Shown here in pieces: positions 11,236 to 22,861 of a DNA stretch of 64,000 nucleotides (within the stretch, counting starts at the first letter, position 1; every line of letters begins with the position of its first letter). The stretch spans positions 2,189,777-2,253,776 of the forward strand of contig JACTAT010000037.1 in assembly GCA_014526335.1 (NCBI GenBank), given 5' to 3'. The notes under the pieces were generated by a model, which did no database searches, had not been told where the DNA came from, and was given only the letters and a program-made list of their open reading frames with translations. The translations under genes were made by a program, and so were the position numbers. Origin of the DNA: Chrysaora quinquecirrha (lineage: Eukaryota; Cnidaria; Scyphozoa; Semaeostomeae; Pelagiidae).

Positions 11236-12435
11236 AGAAACCCCCAATTATAGCTATTGCCCAGTTTGAATGCATCATGGAAATGAATTAATAATTTGAA
11301 TCTTCATCTTTTATGTTTTAAAGATAGCCGTTTTCAACATTTCACGAGTCCAAACAATTTGCGTATAAATACCTCGGTGAGCTGCACGTACTCCTGCTTG
11401 AATACCCTGATAGAAGAATATGTGATAAATTGTCAGAAATGCTAATGGCAAGCACGTGTGTGTTGGCCCTATATCAGAATGTAAAATCATAGATCCTGGT
11501 CCTACAATGATTGTGGCAGCTAGGCAATCACTATGGAGTTTTCAACTTAGAAAAACCATAAGGACAACCTTTACGTTGATTTAGTGTCTACTGCTCATTT
11601 CCCACTATGTTTTTATACTTCATTTCAAATCCATTGTTAGAAATGTGATTTCCATTCAAATAGCTCCGCCCAACAAATATCTAACTGCAAGATATGAATC
11701 AGCATTGTAACAATTTATATGCCTATAGTTACCTTTTAGTATACTCTTCTACTTCTAGGTGTGAGTTTCTTGAACGTAGTCATTTCATCCGGGCTTATCT
11801 TTTGTAAAAGGAATAGAGATAATCACAAGACGTTCATAAAAAAGGTAATGCATATGATTTGTTGCTTAAACATTGCAACATCGTTTACTTCCTACCGTGT
11901 CCAGTTCCACAGAGTCCAATGATACTGCAATGCTTCCAGTCAGGTTTCTTGTTTTCAGTCCACAACCAGCTAAATTGAAGATATAAAACTCCATGGACAT
12001 ATAATTTTTATTTTTTATATTGCTTTTAATGAAAAGAGCCGCTTTTAAGATTGAGAATAGCAAGGTTCTCACAGTTTGCAAGCTTCGTTAAATGAGTTTC
12101 TGAGAACAGCTCCTTCTGAATGCCCAGACATGACTTCGGTTTCTGTGCGGCTTTTTTCGGCAAGTAACATCGCTGTAAGTCGGCACTTTTACATGGAATA
12201 CAACAATAAACCCCTGAACAGCAGAAAATAACATCACAGTGACAAATGCAAACACGAAAGTGCAACACTCCTAATAATGTATCACAAGAATTTTTTGATC
12301 GTATGTGCATATTCTGTAATACATTTTGAAAATCATGGTATCGGAAATGATTTAGTGACTATATTGCTAGAAAATGACAATCACCTATATTTCTTTCTTT
12401 AAAGCAGTCGCGTAACATTAAAAGTTGAATAAGCA
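11236..12435. other. Unique sequence with no recognised gene
   Basis: Only short frames occur on both strands (for example a cysteine-rich 94-codon frame at 12310-12026 on the minus strand), without domain signals. This is the left flank of the HECT transposon. Confidence 0.5.
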
Positions 12436-12443
12436 AGTAGGTT
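12436..12443 (+). repeat. Target-site duplication, left (AGTAGGTT)
   Basis: The octamer AGTAGGTT directly precedes the left terminal repeat and recurs at 19311-19318 directly after the right one. Confidence 0.9.
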
Positions 12444-12794
12444 ATGGTTGATCATTTGTAGCAAAATTCAACAATTTATAATTCATGCACATTCAAGGAA
12501 ATTATTCATATTCAAGCATAATATTCATGCACATTCAAGGAAATTATTCATATTCAAGCATAATTTTCATGCACATTCAACAACAATTATCATAAACATT
12601 CAACAAACATATTCATGTGCAACAAAATTGTTCACATTCAACAATATGAATCTACTCTTATGCAACGGGACCTTTCATGTTCAACGTATATAACGTATTC
12701 TGCACATACAGGATATATTTCATTCACATTCAACAATTTTTTTCATTCATATTCAACATGACCTTTCATATTCAACCTTTCCCGCACATTCAAG
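12444..12794 (+). repeat. Left terminal inverted repeat of the HECT transposon
   Basis: It is the reverse complement of 18961-19310 with a handful of differences. Internally it is built of repeated CACATTCAA and CATATTCAA motifs spaced roughly 15-25 bp apart, including a perfect double copy of a 36-bp block at 12485-12556. Such arrays are typical transposase-binding sites; that role is inferred. Confidence 0.9.
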
Positions 12795-12919
12795 AACAAT
12801 GTCTCGGATCCTCTTTTAGAATCATGCAACAAAAAGTTCCCGGATCCTCTTTTTAAATCATTCAAGGATAAGCTCCCGGATTGAAAACAAAGAGCCATAT
12901 TCAGCACGTGTCGCGGAAA

Positions 12920-15725
12920 ATGGCGGCTGGTCAACTCAACGATGACGAGGAGCGGCTTCGCCAAATTGTCAGAGAAGAACTTCAAAGAAATTCAACTTCA
13001 CAATGTTTCAGTCCACAGACTGTTTACGCCCGCACACAGCAACTCATACGAGGAGCAGCCAATTCAGCTATAGAGGAGTTAGCTGGGAGGCCTAGTGCTA
13101 CTAGGCCAGAAACTTCACAAACCACAGAAAGTAGAAGTGACCTCACAGCAATCACTGCATCGAGACGAAGTGTCAGTTCATTGCCATCAGTTGCCCCAAA
13201 GCGTAAAGCGCAGCCTGGTCACCCCTGGCGCTTCAAACCACAAAAAACTGCCAAAAAAGTGGAAACTAAATCAGGAGGTGGGAAATCAATCTATGTTTGG
13301 CTTTTGTGTGCCACTGATGATGAGGTAGATGTGGACGAATATATTTTAGAAGACGACATGGTTGTGTTGAAAGGGTTTGTAACACTAGACCAAAAAGACA
13401 CATTTGCAGAAATAAAGGAGAAAATAACACTGTTATTCAGAACAAAGTTTCCTTTGATTGTTGCCAGTGATTTTGTTTACGTTAAAAGAGAAAGAAACAA
13501 GATATCTACACCAGTGACTGACAAAAACTTTGAATGGAACTTCAGTGCTCTGAAAGGATTGTGGGGACAAGGGAAGCTCTACTGCCGGCTGACTGTTCCA
13601 GTTTGCCAAATATCTGACAACGTTGATGATACAGAAATCGAGACTAAAAATAAGACCAAAAATACAGTCACATCCTCAGCTGAAACCTGTGCCAGAGAAG
13701 CAGGTCCCTCGGTCAGCAATCAAAGCAATCATATGGTTTCTACTGCCATTGATACCAACTGCAGTACAGACTTACAGAGGAATGATGCATCTTGCATGGC
13801 TGTCCCCTCCACGAGCATTTCAAGAAATTCCATTGATACTGCTGCCAATGTTGCTGGTCCCTCAACAAGTCTCCAAGGCAACAATATGGAATTAGATTTG
13901 GCTGGTCCCTCATCAATTGACCTGGGAAATTCCACAGAGTCTGCAAACAGTGTTGCTACTCTAGAATGTTTGGTGAATGAGCTGCTTGAAAAACAAGACA
14001 GTGAGTCCATACCAACCTTTGAAAGTCTGGATAGTGCCATAAGCCACCTTAAAGGGAAACTTGGAAATGAAAAAGATCGCCTGAGAGTTGAACCCAAATA
14101 TGCATTAGAGGAGGCTTTGGCATATTATAAATCGAGTGATTTCCATCCTGACTGCAAGTTAGTAATTCAATACAAAGGGCAAGCTGCTATCGATACAGGT
14201 GGTGTCCTTCGTCAGTTTTTCTCTGATGTATTCCAGCAGATGGTATCTGGTGGGGGAGATTTGCCACCACTGTTCGAAGGTCCTGAAAACCGCAAATTGC
14301 CAGTTTACAATGCAGGGACAATATTGTCGGGTGTTTTAGAGTTAGTGGGAAAAATAATAGCACATGGAATAGCTCAAGCTGGTGTTGGCCTCTGTTGTTT
14401 GGCCCCAGCCATATACAAATTTCTATCAACTGGTGATCTGACATCTTCTCTGACATGCCTCACAGTAGAGGATGCTGCAAATCCAACCCTTAAACACTAC
14501 ATAGCACAGGTAAGCTGTAACAAATTGTGCCATTTACATTTTGTATTTTCTTGTAATGTCAAAACATGAGGCAAGCTTTTTTCATGTGTCATCATATATT
14601 AATATGTGAAACTGTTTTCCACCCACTGTTAATCTTAGACTGGCTCCACCCCAACCTTCCAATCTTATTCTGTCTTCATTGTTTACAGCTAATTCTGTTA
14701 GCTGCTTGCAACATGCACATTTCACTTGCTATTCAGTATAAGAAATAGGTTCAAGACAACAACAGTGATTTTTCGAAGTCGTAATAGTGATGAAAAAGTA
14801 AGTGACACTTAACATTTCAAATTGTCTGCCATTTTAAGGTTATGGACTCTGGTATAACAAAGGAGCTACTGGAATGCATTAACATGGAAGATGATTTTCA
14901 ACAGATGCTATCAGAAAGTGGAATGTCATTACGCCTAACTGTAAGTGCCCAATGCCTGTTATATAATTTATGACAACTAATACACCATTTAAACAGAATA
15001 GCACAGCCGGATAAAGGTACCAAAATTTCTCAACATGTCTTCTCTCCCTGAATAGCCCACTTTTTTGGTGTGATCAAAGATTTCCTTAGTTGGCCAAGAA
15101 CTTGACATCACTTATCTATGCCTTTAATGCTGACTTTGTCTATCATTGTGCAATTTGCACCATGAACATACTGAATAAGGTACTTTTGATTACCTGTCTT
15201 CCCAAAAGAGTTCATGCTTAATGTTTTTTTTTTCAGCTTTCAACAAGAGAGAACATCATGCAAAGTCTCATTTATCATGACGTTATAGGCAAACGAATTG
15301 TTGCACTTGAGCAAATAAGAAAGGGGTTGCGGATTCTCGGTGTTCTAGATGTGATAGAAAGAAACCCAGTCATGTTTGAGCCTTTGTTCACATACAATGA
15401 AAGTATTCTTGATGCTGAGGTCGTATTGAGCAAACTTCAATTTATTGGTGTCAATGACGATAGTCATCAAACATACAGCTTTGTACTAAGATTTTTACGC
15501 GAGGCAAGCAGCAAAGAATTAGATTCGTTTGTCCAGTTCTGCACAGGATGCAAGGTCCTGCCAATGCAGAAAATAAAGGTGCTTTTCTCCAAGGAACCTG
15601 CAATCTTCGCATCCACATGCTTGTTGCAGATCACCCTACCAATGGGGTTTCAGAAGTACACCGAGTTCAATACAGCTATTAAAAGTGTGATCTGTGACTC
15701 TGGAGTCGCTTTTACAAGTGTTTAG
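12920..15725 (+). CDS. HECT-domain E3 ubiquitin ligase, transposon-borne
   Basis: Three exons fit canonical splice sites: 12920-14509, 14840-1 to 14940 (acceptor at 14837-14838) and 15237-15725. Together they encode about 726 residues. The ATG at 12920 has a good context (AAAATGGCG). The N-terminal 170 residues are polar, with a basic stretch (KRKAQPGHPWRFKPQK). A small beta-rich region follows (GKSIYVWLLCATDDEV), and then a Ser/Thr-rich linker. The C-terminal 340 residues form a HECT domain: DTGGVLRQFFSDVF in the N-lobe, and in the C-lobe the catalytic Cys of ASTCLLQITLP at about residue 692. HECT enzymes take ubiquitin from an E2 onto this Cys before passing it to a substrate. It resembles the G2E3-like HECT proteins of animal genomes. 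Its convergent partner is the transposase at 18504-16318. Confidence 0.85.
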
Positions 15726-16317
15726 TGAACTTTGAAGTCGTTTTGTTGTTTTTTCTTGTCTTTTTCTGTTCTGATTATGTGTATTGACTATTTACAACTG
15801 CTGTGCAACTTTGCAGGCAAGACTTCTTTTCAATAAAGTTTTGTTTCGATCCTATGACTTTTAGAACATTAAATTAATGCAATTTGTTAATCCCGGTTTC
15901 CTTGTGGACAGAGGAGTTGCTTCTCATTGATGGACCAATGGGCCCATCGTCTCAGAAGCAATACAAAGTGAATAATGTAGTTAACATCATTCAGCAGTAG
16001 GAAATGTCTGCTCTGCTGAATATTAAGCTGTATACATTAATTTCTTTTCATTTAAAAGTAAGTTTTCTCAGCAGGTGTTTTCGTTTAGATTTAATTTGTT
16101 TTTGTTTACGTTTTGTTGCCTTTAAGCATTGCTACATTAAACTGTAATAAAACGAACTGCTACACTATATTATTTTACGGGTTATTTCTGCAATTACTAA
16201 TGTGGGGTTTAAGCAAGGCCCTTTGAGAAAACAGAGGGTCCAGGAAGAGCCTCGTGCATCGTGTCTAACTTGGAATGACATTTAATATCTATTAACGTTT
16301 CTTTTTGTAGTACAGGT
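15726..16317. other. Short convergent intergenic region of the HECT transposon
   Basis: No gene is seen. AATAAAG motifs near 15830 on the plus strand are a plausible polyadenylation signal for the HECT gene, and the region separates the two convergent stop codons. Confidence 0.5.
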
Positions 16318-18504
16318 TTACACGTCCATAAGCTGTCTGGCTTCCAGAAATATGTCGATGCCGTAGTTGTTAGATTCACATAACACGTCAATGTTGCGTA
16401 GCAGATTGAGTTCTTCAACTGAAAACGGGGATGCGATGTCGTCCAACTCAACTTGTGACAAACCGTCGTCTACTGGTATGGGCGCATTTGGATCAAATCC
16501 ATACCAGTCTAAGGAGTTGTTGATGTTCTCTTCGAATTCTGCAACTTGAACTTGATGTCTGTTGCGAAAATCCATCATTCCGTTGGCCCACAATCGTTCT
16601 GGACTTTGGTTCCTTTCGGTACGTAGAGGGTGTTTATTCCACCCAGCCACGAAGCTAGAGATAACACGGTTGATACGGGGCAGGAAAATCATATGTAAAA
16701 TGAACAATTGCCTTTCATCGTCGATATTCAGAATTCCTGAAAATTTAAAGGATAAACAACATCACATTGTCTGTACACAAGGACAATTAAACAAAGTTAT
16801 ATCATTGGATGTTTTTTATTCTGAAGTTTCCAATAAGACTAGAGTTTTTTCGACGGCAGGTTTCATCTTAGTGATATCCGCATTTGTGTAACCAGTGCGT
16901 TTTTGTGTAACACTTTATCTTAAACTATACATGCATCTCTAGTCTTTTGATAATCGAATTATTCTTGTCTATATGCTGAATATGAAGCTTTTATCAAGCA
17001 AAGCTCACCTTCTACCTCCATCGCTTGAAATGTATAATAGAATTGGTAACAGACATACATCCATACATCTCGCCAGAGACGTTCAATTCGTTGATTCCGA
17101 GTTGATGTACCGGCAAGATAGCTTCCTCGGTTCGGTCCACGTAAGTGCTCCATTTCCTGCCATATGAGGACGTTCTCGCCACCTTTATCTGTTCTTATTC
17201 TTGATGGCACACCAAACTTTCTATTTGCTTCCTGAAAGAGCTGGAGAACTGTTTCTTTTCGATTGTTGGTAGCGCATTTCAAGCAAACAATTAACCTTGA
17301 AAGCCCGTCGATACCTCCGTGTATCACAAAGCCCCAAGTAATCAAGCTATGGTGTCCATCGAGGTGCCAAAGGCTGTTTGGACCGGGAACAGTGTACTTT
17401 CGTCTTCTAATGAGGCAAGCCCAGCGAATCCTTGAATCAGCAGGCTCGATTCTTGCTAATGCATCTCGTATGCGCCATTGTTGTATTCGTAGACCCAAAG
17501 ATCTCAGATGTCCTGTGACGAAAGATCTGCCTGTGTATGAACCATGAGACTCTCGAAAACGAAGAATTTTGACATCAAGCTCTTCGTTTGATATTTGACT
17601 ATATCCAGTGATGTTTTCTATACCCAATTCCTTAAAAGAAAGTGATTATAAATAACCATAAGCTTACGAAACCATGTATTAGCTTTAAATGCCTGTTTTT
17701 ACCAATAGAGAACGCGATTGCTAGACTTTTGGTATCTAATTTTGGTTAATTCACAACTTGAGGCATTTATTTCGCCTAGCAAAAGTATTGGAACACGGAC
17801 ACAACTTCGGCAAACAGTGCAGAAATCCGACAAACAGTGCCTATTTGTGGCGATTAAAGTAAGAATCCCAATTTTCCAGCGAAAAAGGGAAAGTCAGTAA
17901 TATTTGCGAAAACTACGGGGTTTATCCAACGCACCTTTACACGTCTATGAATTGTCCATCTTGACACCATCAGCATTGTAGATATTTCCTTCCATGTAAA
18001 TCCAAGACTTCGGAATCCAATTAAAGTTTCCTCAGAAATATTATATTTCGGTCTCCCCGGTCGTTGATGATGAACTGTGTTGGTTTCATCTAGTTGGTAG
18101 ATTGCCAAACCTTCTCCGGTTGCACCTCGCAGTTCTCTACATATCATTTGGTCGAAGACAACAAAATTTTGTACCACTTCTTCCAGTTCTTGTCTCGTAG
18201 TACCTGTGCAAAGGAAGATCTGATTGATACTTTGCATCGCTGCACAAATTCTTCGGTGCAACTTTTCAAGCCGGTCTTCAGACGAGTCGCGGTCTTTTAT
18301 AGCATCAACCAAGCCACTTAACTGTCCGAAGTATTCGGTCAAGGCAACTTCTAAAGAAATTCCATTTTCTTCCATCTCTTTTCCTAAAAAACAGTCATCT
18401 ATAGTAAGTTGCGTCATAGATACTTCTCCACTAACCTGAAATGGCGAATTTGAGGCCTTGGAGATGGGCTCCCATACATAACGTTTTCTTTGCATTTTTC
18501 CCAT
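16318..18504 (-). CDS. DDE integrase-like transposase of the HECT transposon
   Basis: Three minus-strand exons fit GT-AG sites with matching phases: 18504-17935, 17630-17009 and 16736-16318. They encode about 536 residues. The N-terminal half has a helical region and a helix-turn-helix-like segment (FTWKEISTMLMVSRWTIHRRVK). The core is an RNase H fold, with Asp in WHLDGHHSL, Asp in RIRTDKGGEN and Glu in QRIERLWRDVW, the last two 34 residues apart. The C-terminal exon has the family motif (WNKHPLRTERNQSPERLW). It should cut and join the terminal repeats of this element. The exact N-terminus is uncertain: a donor-like AAAAG-GTATGT at about 18690 allows an extra upstream exon. It is a known integrase-like family in animal genomes; linkage to a HECT gene is the unusual part. 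Confidence 0.82.
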
Positions 18505-18960
18505 CTAAACTCTGTAGTCCCTTCGTATCCTGACGAGCCGGAGAGCAATTTTACTGTAGAAACAGCCCCAGAAAGACACCAACAAATGGTAGTAGTCAGA
18601 AGTAAATGATCGGGGAAGTGCTTGGGTTCACTGTAATCTTGAATACTAAAAATCATATTCATAAATCAAATTTATTTATAATAAACATACCTTTTCGACG
18701 CAATCACAGAAAAAGGCACCATGGAGAATTTCAAATCATACCAGCCTAGCAGCGAAGCACGTGACTCTAGCAGGATCAGTGTTGTCGCAAATTCCTTGTC
18801 TAGTCACATGGGTCCAGAAGGCAATGTTAAGAACTCTACGCCTCAATTTATATCTATGGTAAGCTTTTACCCTGGGTGATTTTTGCAAAGTGTAAGGTGT
18901 TAAAGGTTCATGGGCACTCTTGCTTGAATGTGAATTATACTGAATGTAAACGAAATAAGC

Positions 18961-19310
18961 CTTGAATGTGCGGGAAAGGTTGAATATGAAAGGTCATGTT
19001 GAATATGAATTAAAAAAATTGTTGAATGTGAATGAAATATATCCTGTATGTGCAGAATACGTTATATACGTTGAATAGAAAGGTCCCGTTGCATAAGAGT
19101 AGATTCATATTGTTGAATGTGAACAATTTTGTTGCACATGAATATGTTTGTTGAATGTGTATGATAATTGTTGTTGAATGTGCATGAAAATTATGCTTGA
19201 ATATGAATAATTTCCTTGAATGTGCATCAATATTATGCTTGAATATGAATAATTTCCTTGAATGTGCATGAATTATAAATTGTTGAATTTTGCTACAAAT
19301 GATCAACCAT
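18961..19310 (-). repeat. Right terminal inverted repeat of the HECT transposon
   Basis: It is the inverted copy of 12444-12794, ending GATCAACCAT. It is followed by the AGTAGGTT duplication at 19311-19318. Confidence 0.9.
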
Positions 19311-19359
19311 AGTAGGTTGCAAAGCGCAAGCCATACTACCATAGGCGTCCTACTACCAA

Positions 19360-19397
19360 TGACGTCATCAGTGACGTCATCAGGTCGCGCTATAGTG
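19360..19397 (+). promoter_or_regulatory. Paired CRE/ATF sites near the element end
   Basis: Two perfect TGACGTCA palindromes (19360-19367 and 19372-19379) are followed by CAGGTCGCGCTATAGTG. The same arrangement occurs at 51232-51269, and a third CRE at 51313-51320. CRE/ATF factors respond to cAMP and stress kinases; binding here is inferred. Confidence 0.65.
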
Positions 19398-19494
19398 TGA
19401 TGGTTTAATCTAGTACGATGGTTTCTCCAACCTCGTTTTCAAGAGTTCTTGCAGTGTAACACAGATGTTAGATAATAAAAGAGGTTCAATAATT

Positions 19495-19710
19495 AAATTC
19501 AACAACAACTCAATTCAATTCAACACTTCAATTTACAATTCAATTCAAGAACAACTCAATTCAATTCAATACTTCAATTCAACAACAACTCAATTCAATT
19601 CAATACTTCAATTCAATTTACAATTCAATTTACAATTTAATAATTCAATCCAAGTCAACAACTCAATTCAATAATTTAATTTAAAAATAATACAATAATT
19701 CAATTTCGTT
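19495..19710 (+). repeat. TTCAATTCAA-type low-complexity tract
   Basis: Irregular repeats of TTCAA and TCAATTCAA fill the interval between the CRE sites and the promoter. A similar tract lies at 51380-51720 in the second element. Confidence 0.8.
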
Positions 19711-19753
19711 TTGCGCTAAAAAGTCCCTAATAATCCTGCAATCTGATTAGCTT

Positions 19754-19826
19754 GAACTTTCTAGAAGTTTCCAGAAGTTTCCAGAACTTTCTAGAAGTTT
19801 CCAGAATGTTCCAGAAGATTCTAGAA
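19754..19826 (+). promoter_or_regulatory. Perfect heat-shock-element array (15 pentamers)
   Basis: Fifteen consecutive 5-bp units alternate nGAAn and nTTCn without a break over 73 bp, the exact binding pattern of heat-shock factor trimers. Three inverted units already make a functional element in other animals. It sits about 57 bp upstream of a TATA box and 110 bp upstream of the PolB ATG. A similar array drives the gene at 58478. Confidence 0.9.
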
Positions 19827-19882
19827 ACTAGAAATCCTACAATATGATGGCGTAATAATTCGAACCCGACGTTTGAATCAAC

Positions 19883-19890
19883 TATATAAA
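19883..19890 (+). promoter_or_regulatory. TATA box of the PolB promoter
   Basis: TATATAAA lies 46 bp upstream of the ATG at 19936. An initiator-like CTCAGTT at 19912-19918 lies about 28 bp downstream of it, the normal TATA-to-start distance. Confidence 0.75.
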
Positions 19891-19935
19891 TCGAAGCGTA
19901 AAGCGAAATCAGCTCAGTTAGAAACTAGATTAAGC

Positions 19936-20735
19936 ATGAAGAGATCACACGAAGTAGAGAGCTCAGCTGCTAATAATAGTAAGCAAAGAAAAATCGCTTG
20001 CGATGTATGTGGGAAATTGTTTGACTGAATGTTAAATCTCGCATCGCATAGGCGAACAGCGCATGATATACATCCGTTAGCAGCAGAACAAAATAAATTA
20101 GTCGGTGGAGGCAATGATATGAACAAGATGGATAAGAAAGCATTTAGAATATATACCGAAGAAGAAGATATCAAAGACTGGCAAGAATCACACAGCATAC
20201 TATTAGAGAAATTAAAGAAGAATCGCCAGGCCACAAGCAGGGGATAAAGTATTATATCACTATTGATGTTGAATTTAAAAAGTATGGTGATAAGCCTATA
20301 GTTACAGAACCACCAGCCACATTCAGAACCATGGTGCAGGTGTTGTTAAGGACAGAGTATGACTATGTTGAAGATCAGGTAGTTGAAGCTATCAGCACAC
20401 TACGAGACAAGGTTGATGAATTCTTAGAGAATGGAAGTGGTTGGATATTTACAAAGTTTACCAAACTGCAAGTGAAGATGTTTGATTATGATGCAATCCG
20501 TGGTGGAAAATATTTGCAACTACCTACGTACATCAAAAACAAGAAGGCTGTTCTCAATGTACGGAACAGTGACGATAATTGTTTCATCTGGGAAATTCTA
20601 TCCCGTCTACATCCACAATCAACACATGCAGAGAGAGCCACACCGTATCGACGATACTTGAATGAACTTAACTGTGAAGGATTGACATATCAAGTAAAAG
20701 CAATTGATAAAAAGATGATTGAGGGTGCACAATAG
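19936..20735 (+). pseudogene. Polinton-type protein-primed DNA polymerase B, N-terminal fragment
   Basis: The start at 19936 follows the TATA/initiator. An N-terminal C2H2 zinc finger (CDVCGKLF ... HRRTAH) is interrupted by an in-frame TGA at 20026. A frame change near 20245 leads into a 150-codon stretch with the family pattern PPATFRTMVQVLLRT, GSGWIF, GGKYLQLPTYIKNKKAVLNVRNSDDNCFIWEILSRLHP in order. This region precedes the exonuclease and palm domains in animal Polinton polymerases; those domains are absent because the sequence stops at MIEGAQ. The fragment cannot replicate DNA. It still has an intact-looking promoter. Confidence 0.75.
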
Positions 20736-21443
20736 GGTACCTTCATCCCGCCATCCCACACCTGTTTTCAGGCATATCCCGTATCCCGCCGCTGAATTTT
20801 TCCAAATCCCGATCCCGCCGAGCTAAATCTTCGAATAATGCTTGAACTAAAGGGGGCCATATTCAACGTATGAAGACTATAAAGAATACCGGCGAGAAAG
20901 ATATTTAAATATATCTTATGGAAAACACAGCAAAGTGCGAAGGGAAAAGGCAGATCTTATCACGCATGGTCATGCATTTTCGTTGATGGGAGCAATAAGG
21001 GCATGCTTCATCGACAACGTGATAATTTCCAATGTTTTCAACTTTTTCTAATCGTCTTTGGGGTATTAGCTGCCTAATAGCCCCCAGTTTAATTCAAATA
21101 TCAAGAGTGTTGTTGCTGGCGGGTTGGTGTCAAATTTGGCCTCTGGGTGTAATTGGAAGCAACGACTATCACCTTCAAGGGGGAAGCGAAGATACAAGAA
21201 CGAAGAAAGTGTATTACTTCACAGTTAGGAAGCCAGAGAACAAACCAATTGCAAATGCACATACGAAAATTTATTCTTATCTTGTCCAACGATGTGATTG
21301 TCTTCTTCCTAGATAAGTTCTTTTAGCCTTCTAATAAACGGGCTGCTCTTGCTGCTGTTGTGAGAAAAACTAGATGATCAAACAACGGAAAGTTTTGTAT
21401 CTGTACTGTATTATGAAACAAATCTGTTATTGTAGCGAATCGT
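20736..21443. other. Interval without a recognised gene
   Basis: It begins with a degenerate ATCCCG/CCGCC-rich stretch (20745-20830), similar in style to the AGCCGC-rich MITE at 33360, but no inverted terminus is found. A 94-codon frame at 21032-21316 has no domain signal. Confidence 0.4.
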
Positions 21444-22859
21444 TCAACCAAATTTTGACTTTATTCCTATCAAGAAATTTGCTTCAACTGCGATATCATC
21501 TATATCATCATTGATCTCATCCTCTTCATCTATCTCCTCGCTGCTGCTTGAATCATACTCTGATTGTGCACCATCTTCAAATACTCCGTCTAAGAAAGAT
21601 ACTCTCTGCTCTGGTAGAATTTGGCGTTGATACAAGTAGCTAGGTAGAGTCCCCAGCCTTTGCCATTGTTGTTTCCTGTCTTACTGTGCGTTGACGCACA
21701 GCAGCATCGTAACTATGTGCCCACTCCTTCATTAAAGACATATCTTCTTTGCTCAAAGATGCTGGTCGAATGGGAGTAGCAAGATCTATGTCAGACAATT
21801 TCATCGCACGGTCTGGCAGAGGATACCATGACCTTGAATTGTTGTAGTAATAAGCAGCCCACGATGCTGTTCTTTTTAGTCCTTCCTTTACAGCGTTGCC
21901 AAAACTTCTGGCATACTCAAGTGCAGTACCGATTGTAGACTTGTGATGCACAACTGAGTGTGAGTTTTCAACATCCTTCGTCATGCAGCTTAGCAAGTTC
22001 GTGGCATCATAATTAAACTGCTGCAATGCACGCTCTAGCTTTATAAGGCCATCTTTTAACATTGCAACTGAATCAAATTGTTTTTGATGCAACGTTTCCG
22101 TGAGGGCCATTCAATATATTGGCCTTCAATTTCATATCATCTCTGATCAGTATCTGGTTTTGTCGCAGGTATTGTAGGCATTCATCCAACAGTAAAATTG
22201 CATCGTGCAAACTGATTTTTTCGTATTTTTGTTGTTTTTCGTGGACAGAAAATGCCATGTAGATTTTCCCTAATGCGACTAAAAACTCTGCTGTCTTGGC
22301 AAGACTCGTGAAGATCTTTATGCAACTTGTTTGCGAGTCACAAACGTTTACAACATTGTCGAATTCAATGGAAAGACCTGATGAAATTGGCATTTTTTCG
22401 CCAACCCATCTTTGTTACCTTCACTTGTGGAACCTGCAAATATCTCATTCTCTTTCGTGTCTCTATTCCAAAATCGAATGACGTGAGACGTAGGATCTGC
22501 ATAGAGAATACCACTCTTGTAGGATTGAACCGATGGACTAGGGGAATGGTAATATTGGCCTCGAGGAATCACAAGGCAACCCTCGCCAGAACTGAGAGAT
22601 ATCGCCTCTATGCCCTGACAATGGGCTACATACAAGCTTTCATTATGAACTGTCATTGACGTTACATAATTCCAAAGACTACCGTACAAGAAGAGATGCT
22701 CTGCAACACCACAAAGACCATAGCAATCTGTTGACATTTTGATTATGAATAGGCACTGATCACTAGCACTATCTCCATACATGATACCACAATCAATGAC
22801 ATGCATTGCTTCGATTTCAGGTTGATTTTCGTGCTCCCAAAGTTGATGTGATCTCATCC
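21444..22859 (-). pseudogene. Zinc-finger/beta-propeller-like gene, 3' part
   Basis: Minus-strand frames at 22859-22348, 22393-22073, 22110-21640 and 21635-21444 follow one another with small overlaps, so they are pieces of one reading frame broken by frameshifts. The first piece has blade-like repeats (VTSMTVHNESLYVAHCQGIEAISL, SGILYADPTSHVIRFWN) typical of NHL/beta-propeller proteins. The later part is helical and ends in an acidic tail. The 5' part of the same gene is at 29518-28982 on the other side of the 6.1-kb element inserted between them. This large uncharacterised family is repeated in many cnidarian and other invertebrate genomes. Confidence 0.6.
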
Positions 22860-22861
22860 TA

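Larger units (their letters stand above)
12444..19310. mobile_element. DNA transposon carrying HECT ligase and DDE transposase
   Basis: The element is 6867 bp, bounded by inverted repeats of about 350 bp that begin ATGGTTGATCATTTG. It is flanked on both sides by the 8-bp direct repeat AGTAGGTT (12436-12443 and 19311-19318), a clear target-site duplication. It contains two convergent, intron-bearing genes: a HECT-type ubiquitin ligase on the plus strand (12920-15725) and a DDE integrase-like transposase on the minus strand (18504-16318). Both frames are open, all splice sites are canonical and both active sites are present, so this copy may be young or still competent. The transposase belongs to a family common in fish and invertebrate genomes. 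A matching named superfamily with this gene pair and an 8-bp duplication is not known to me. Confidence 0.88.
19319..20735 (+). mobile_element. Polinton-like element remnant A: terminus, promoter and truncated PolB
   Basis: The segment holds the CRE-bearing terminal sequence shared with 51190-51400, a TTCAA-rich tract, a heat-shock-element promoter, and the first 240 or so codons of a protein-primed type B DNA polymerase. It is cut off on the left by the HECT transposon and on the right at about 20735. The assignment to Polinton/Maverick (adintovirus-like) elements rests on the PolB N-terminus and on the shared terminus with the gene-rich element at 51-64 kb. Confidence 0.7.

Noticed and set aside
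18721..18870. Short plus-strand frame with a good start (CACCATGG) and a GTAAGC donor-like end
   Set aside because: No second exon or homology could be found, and it lies upstream of the minus-strand transposase, where it may just be its 5' region.
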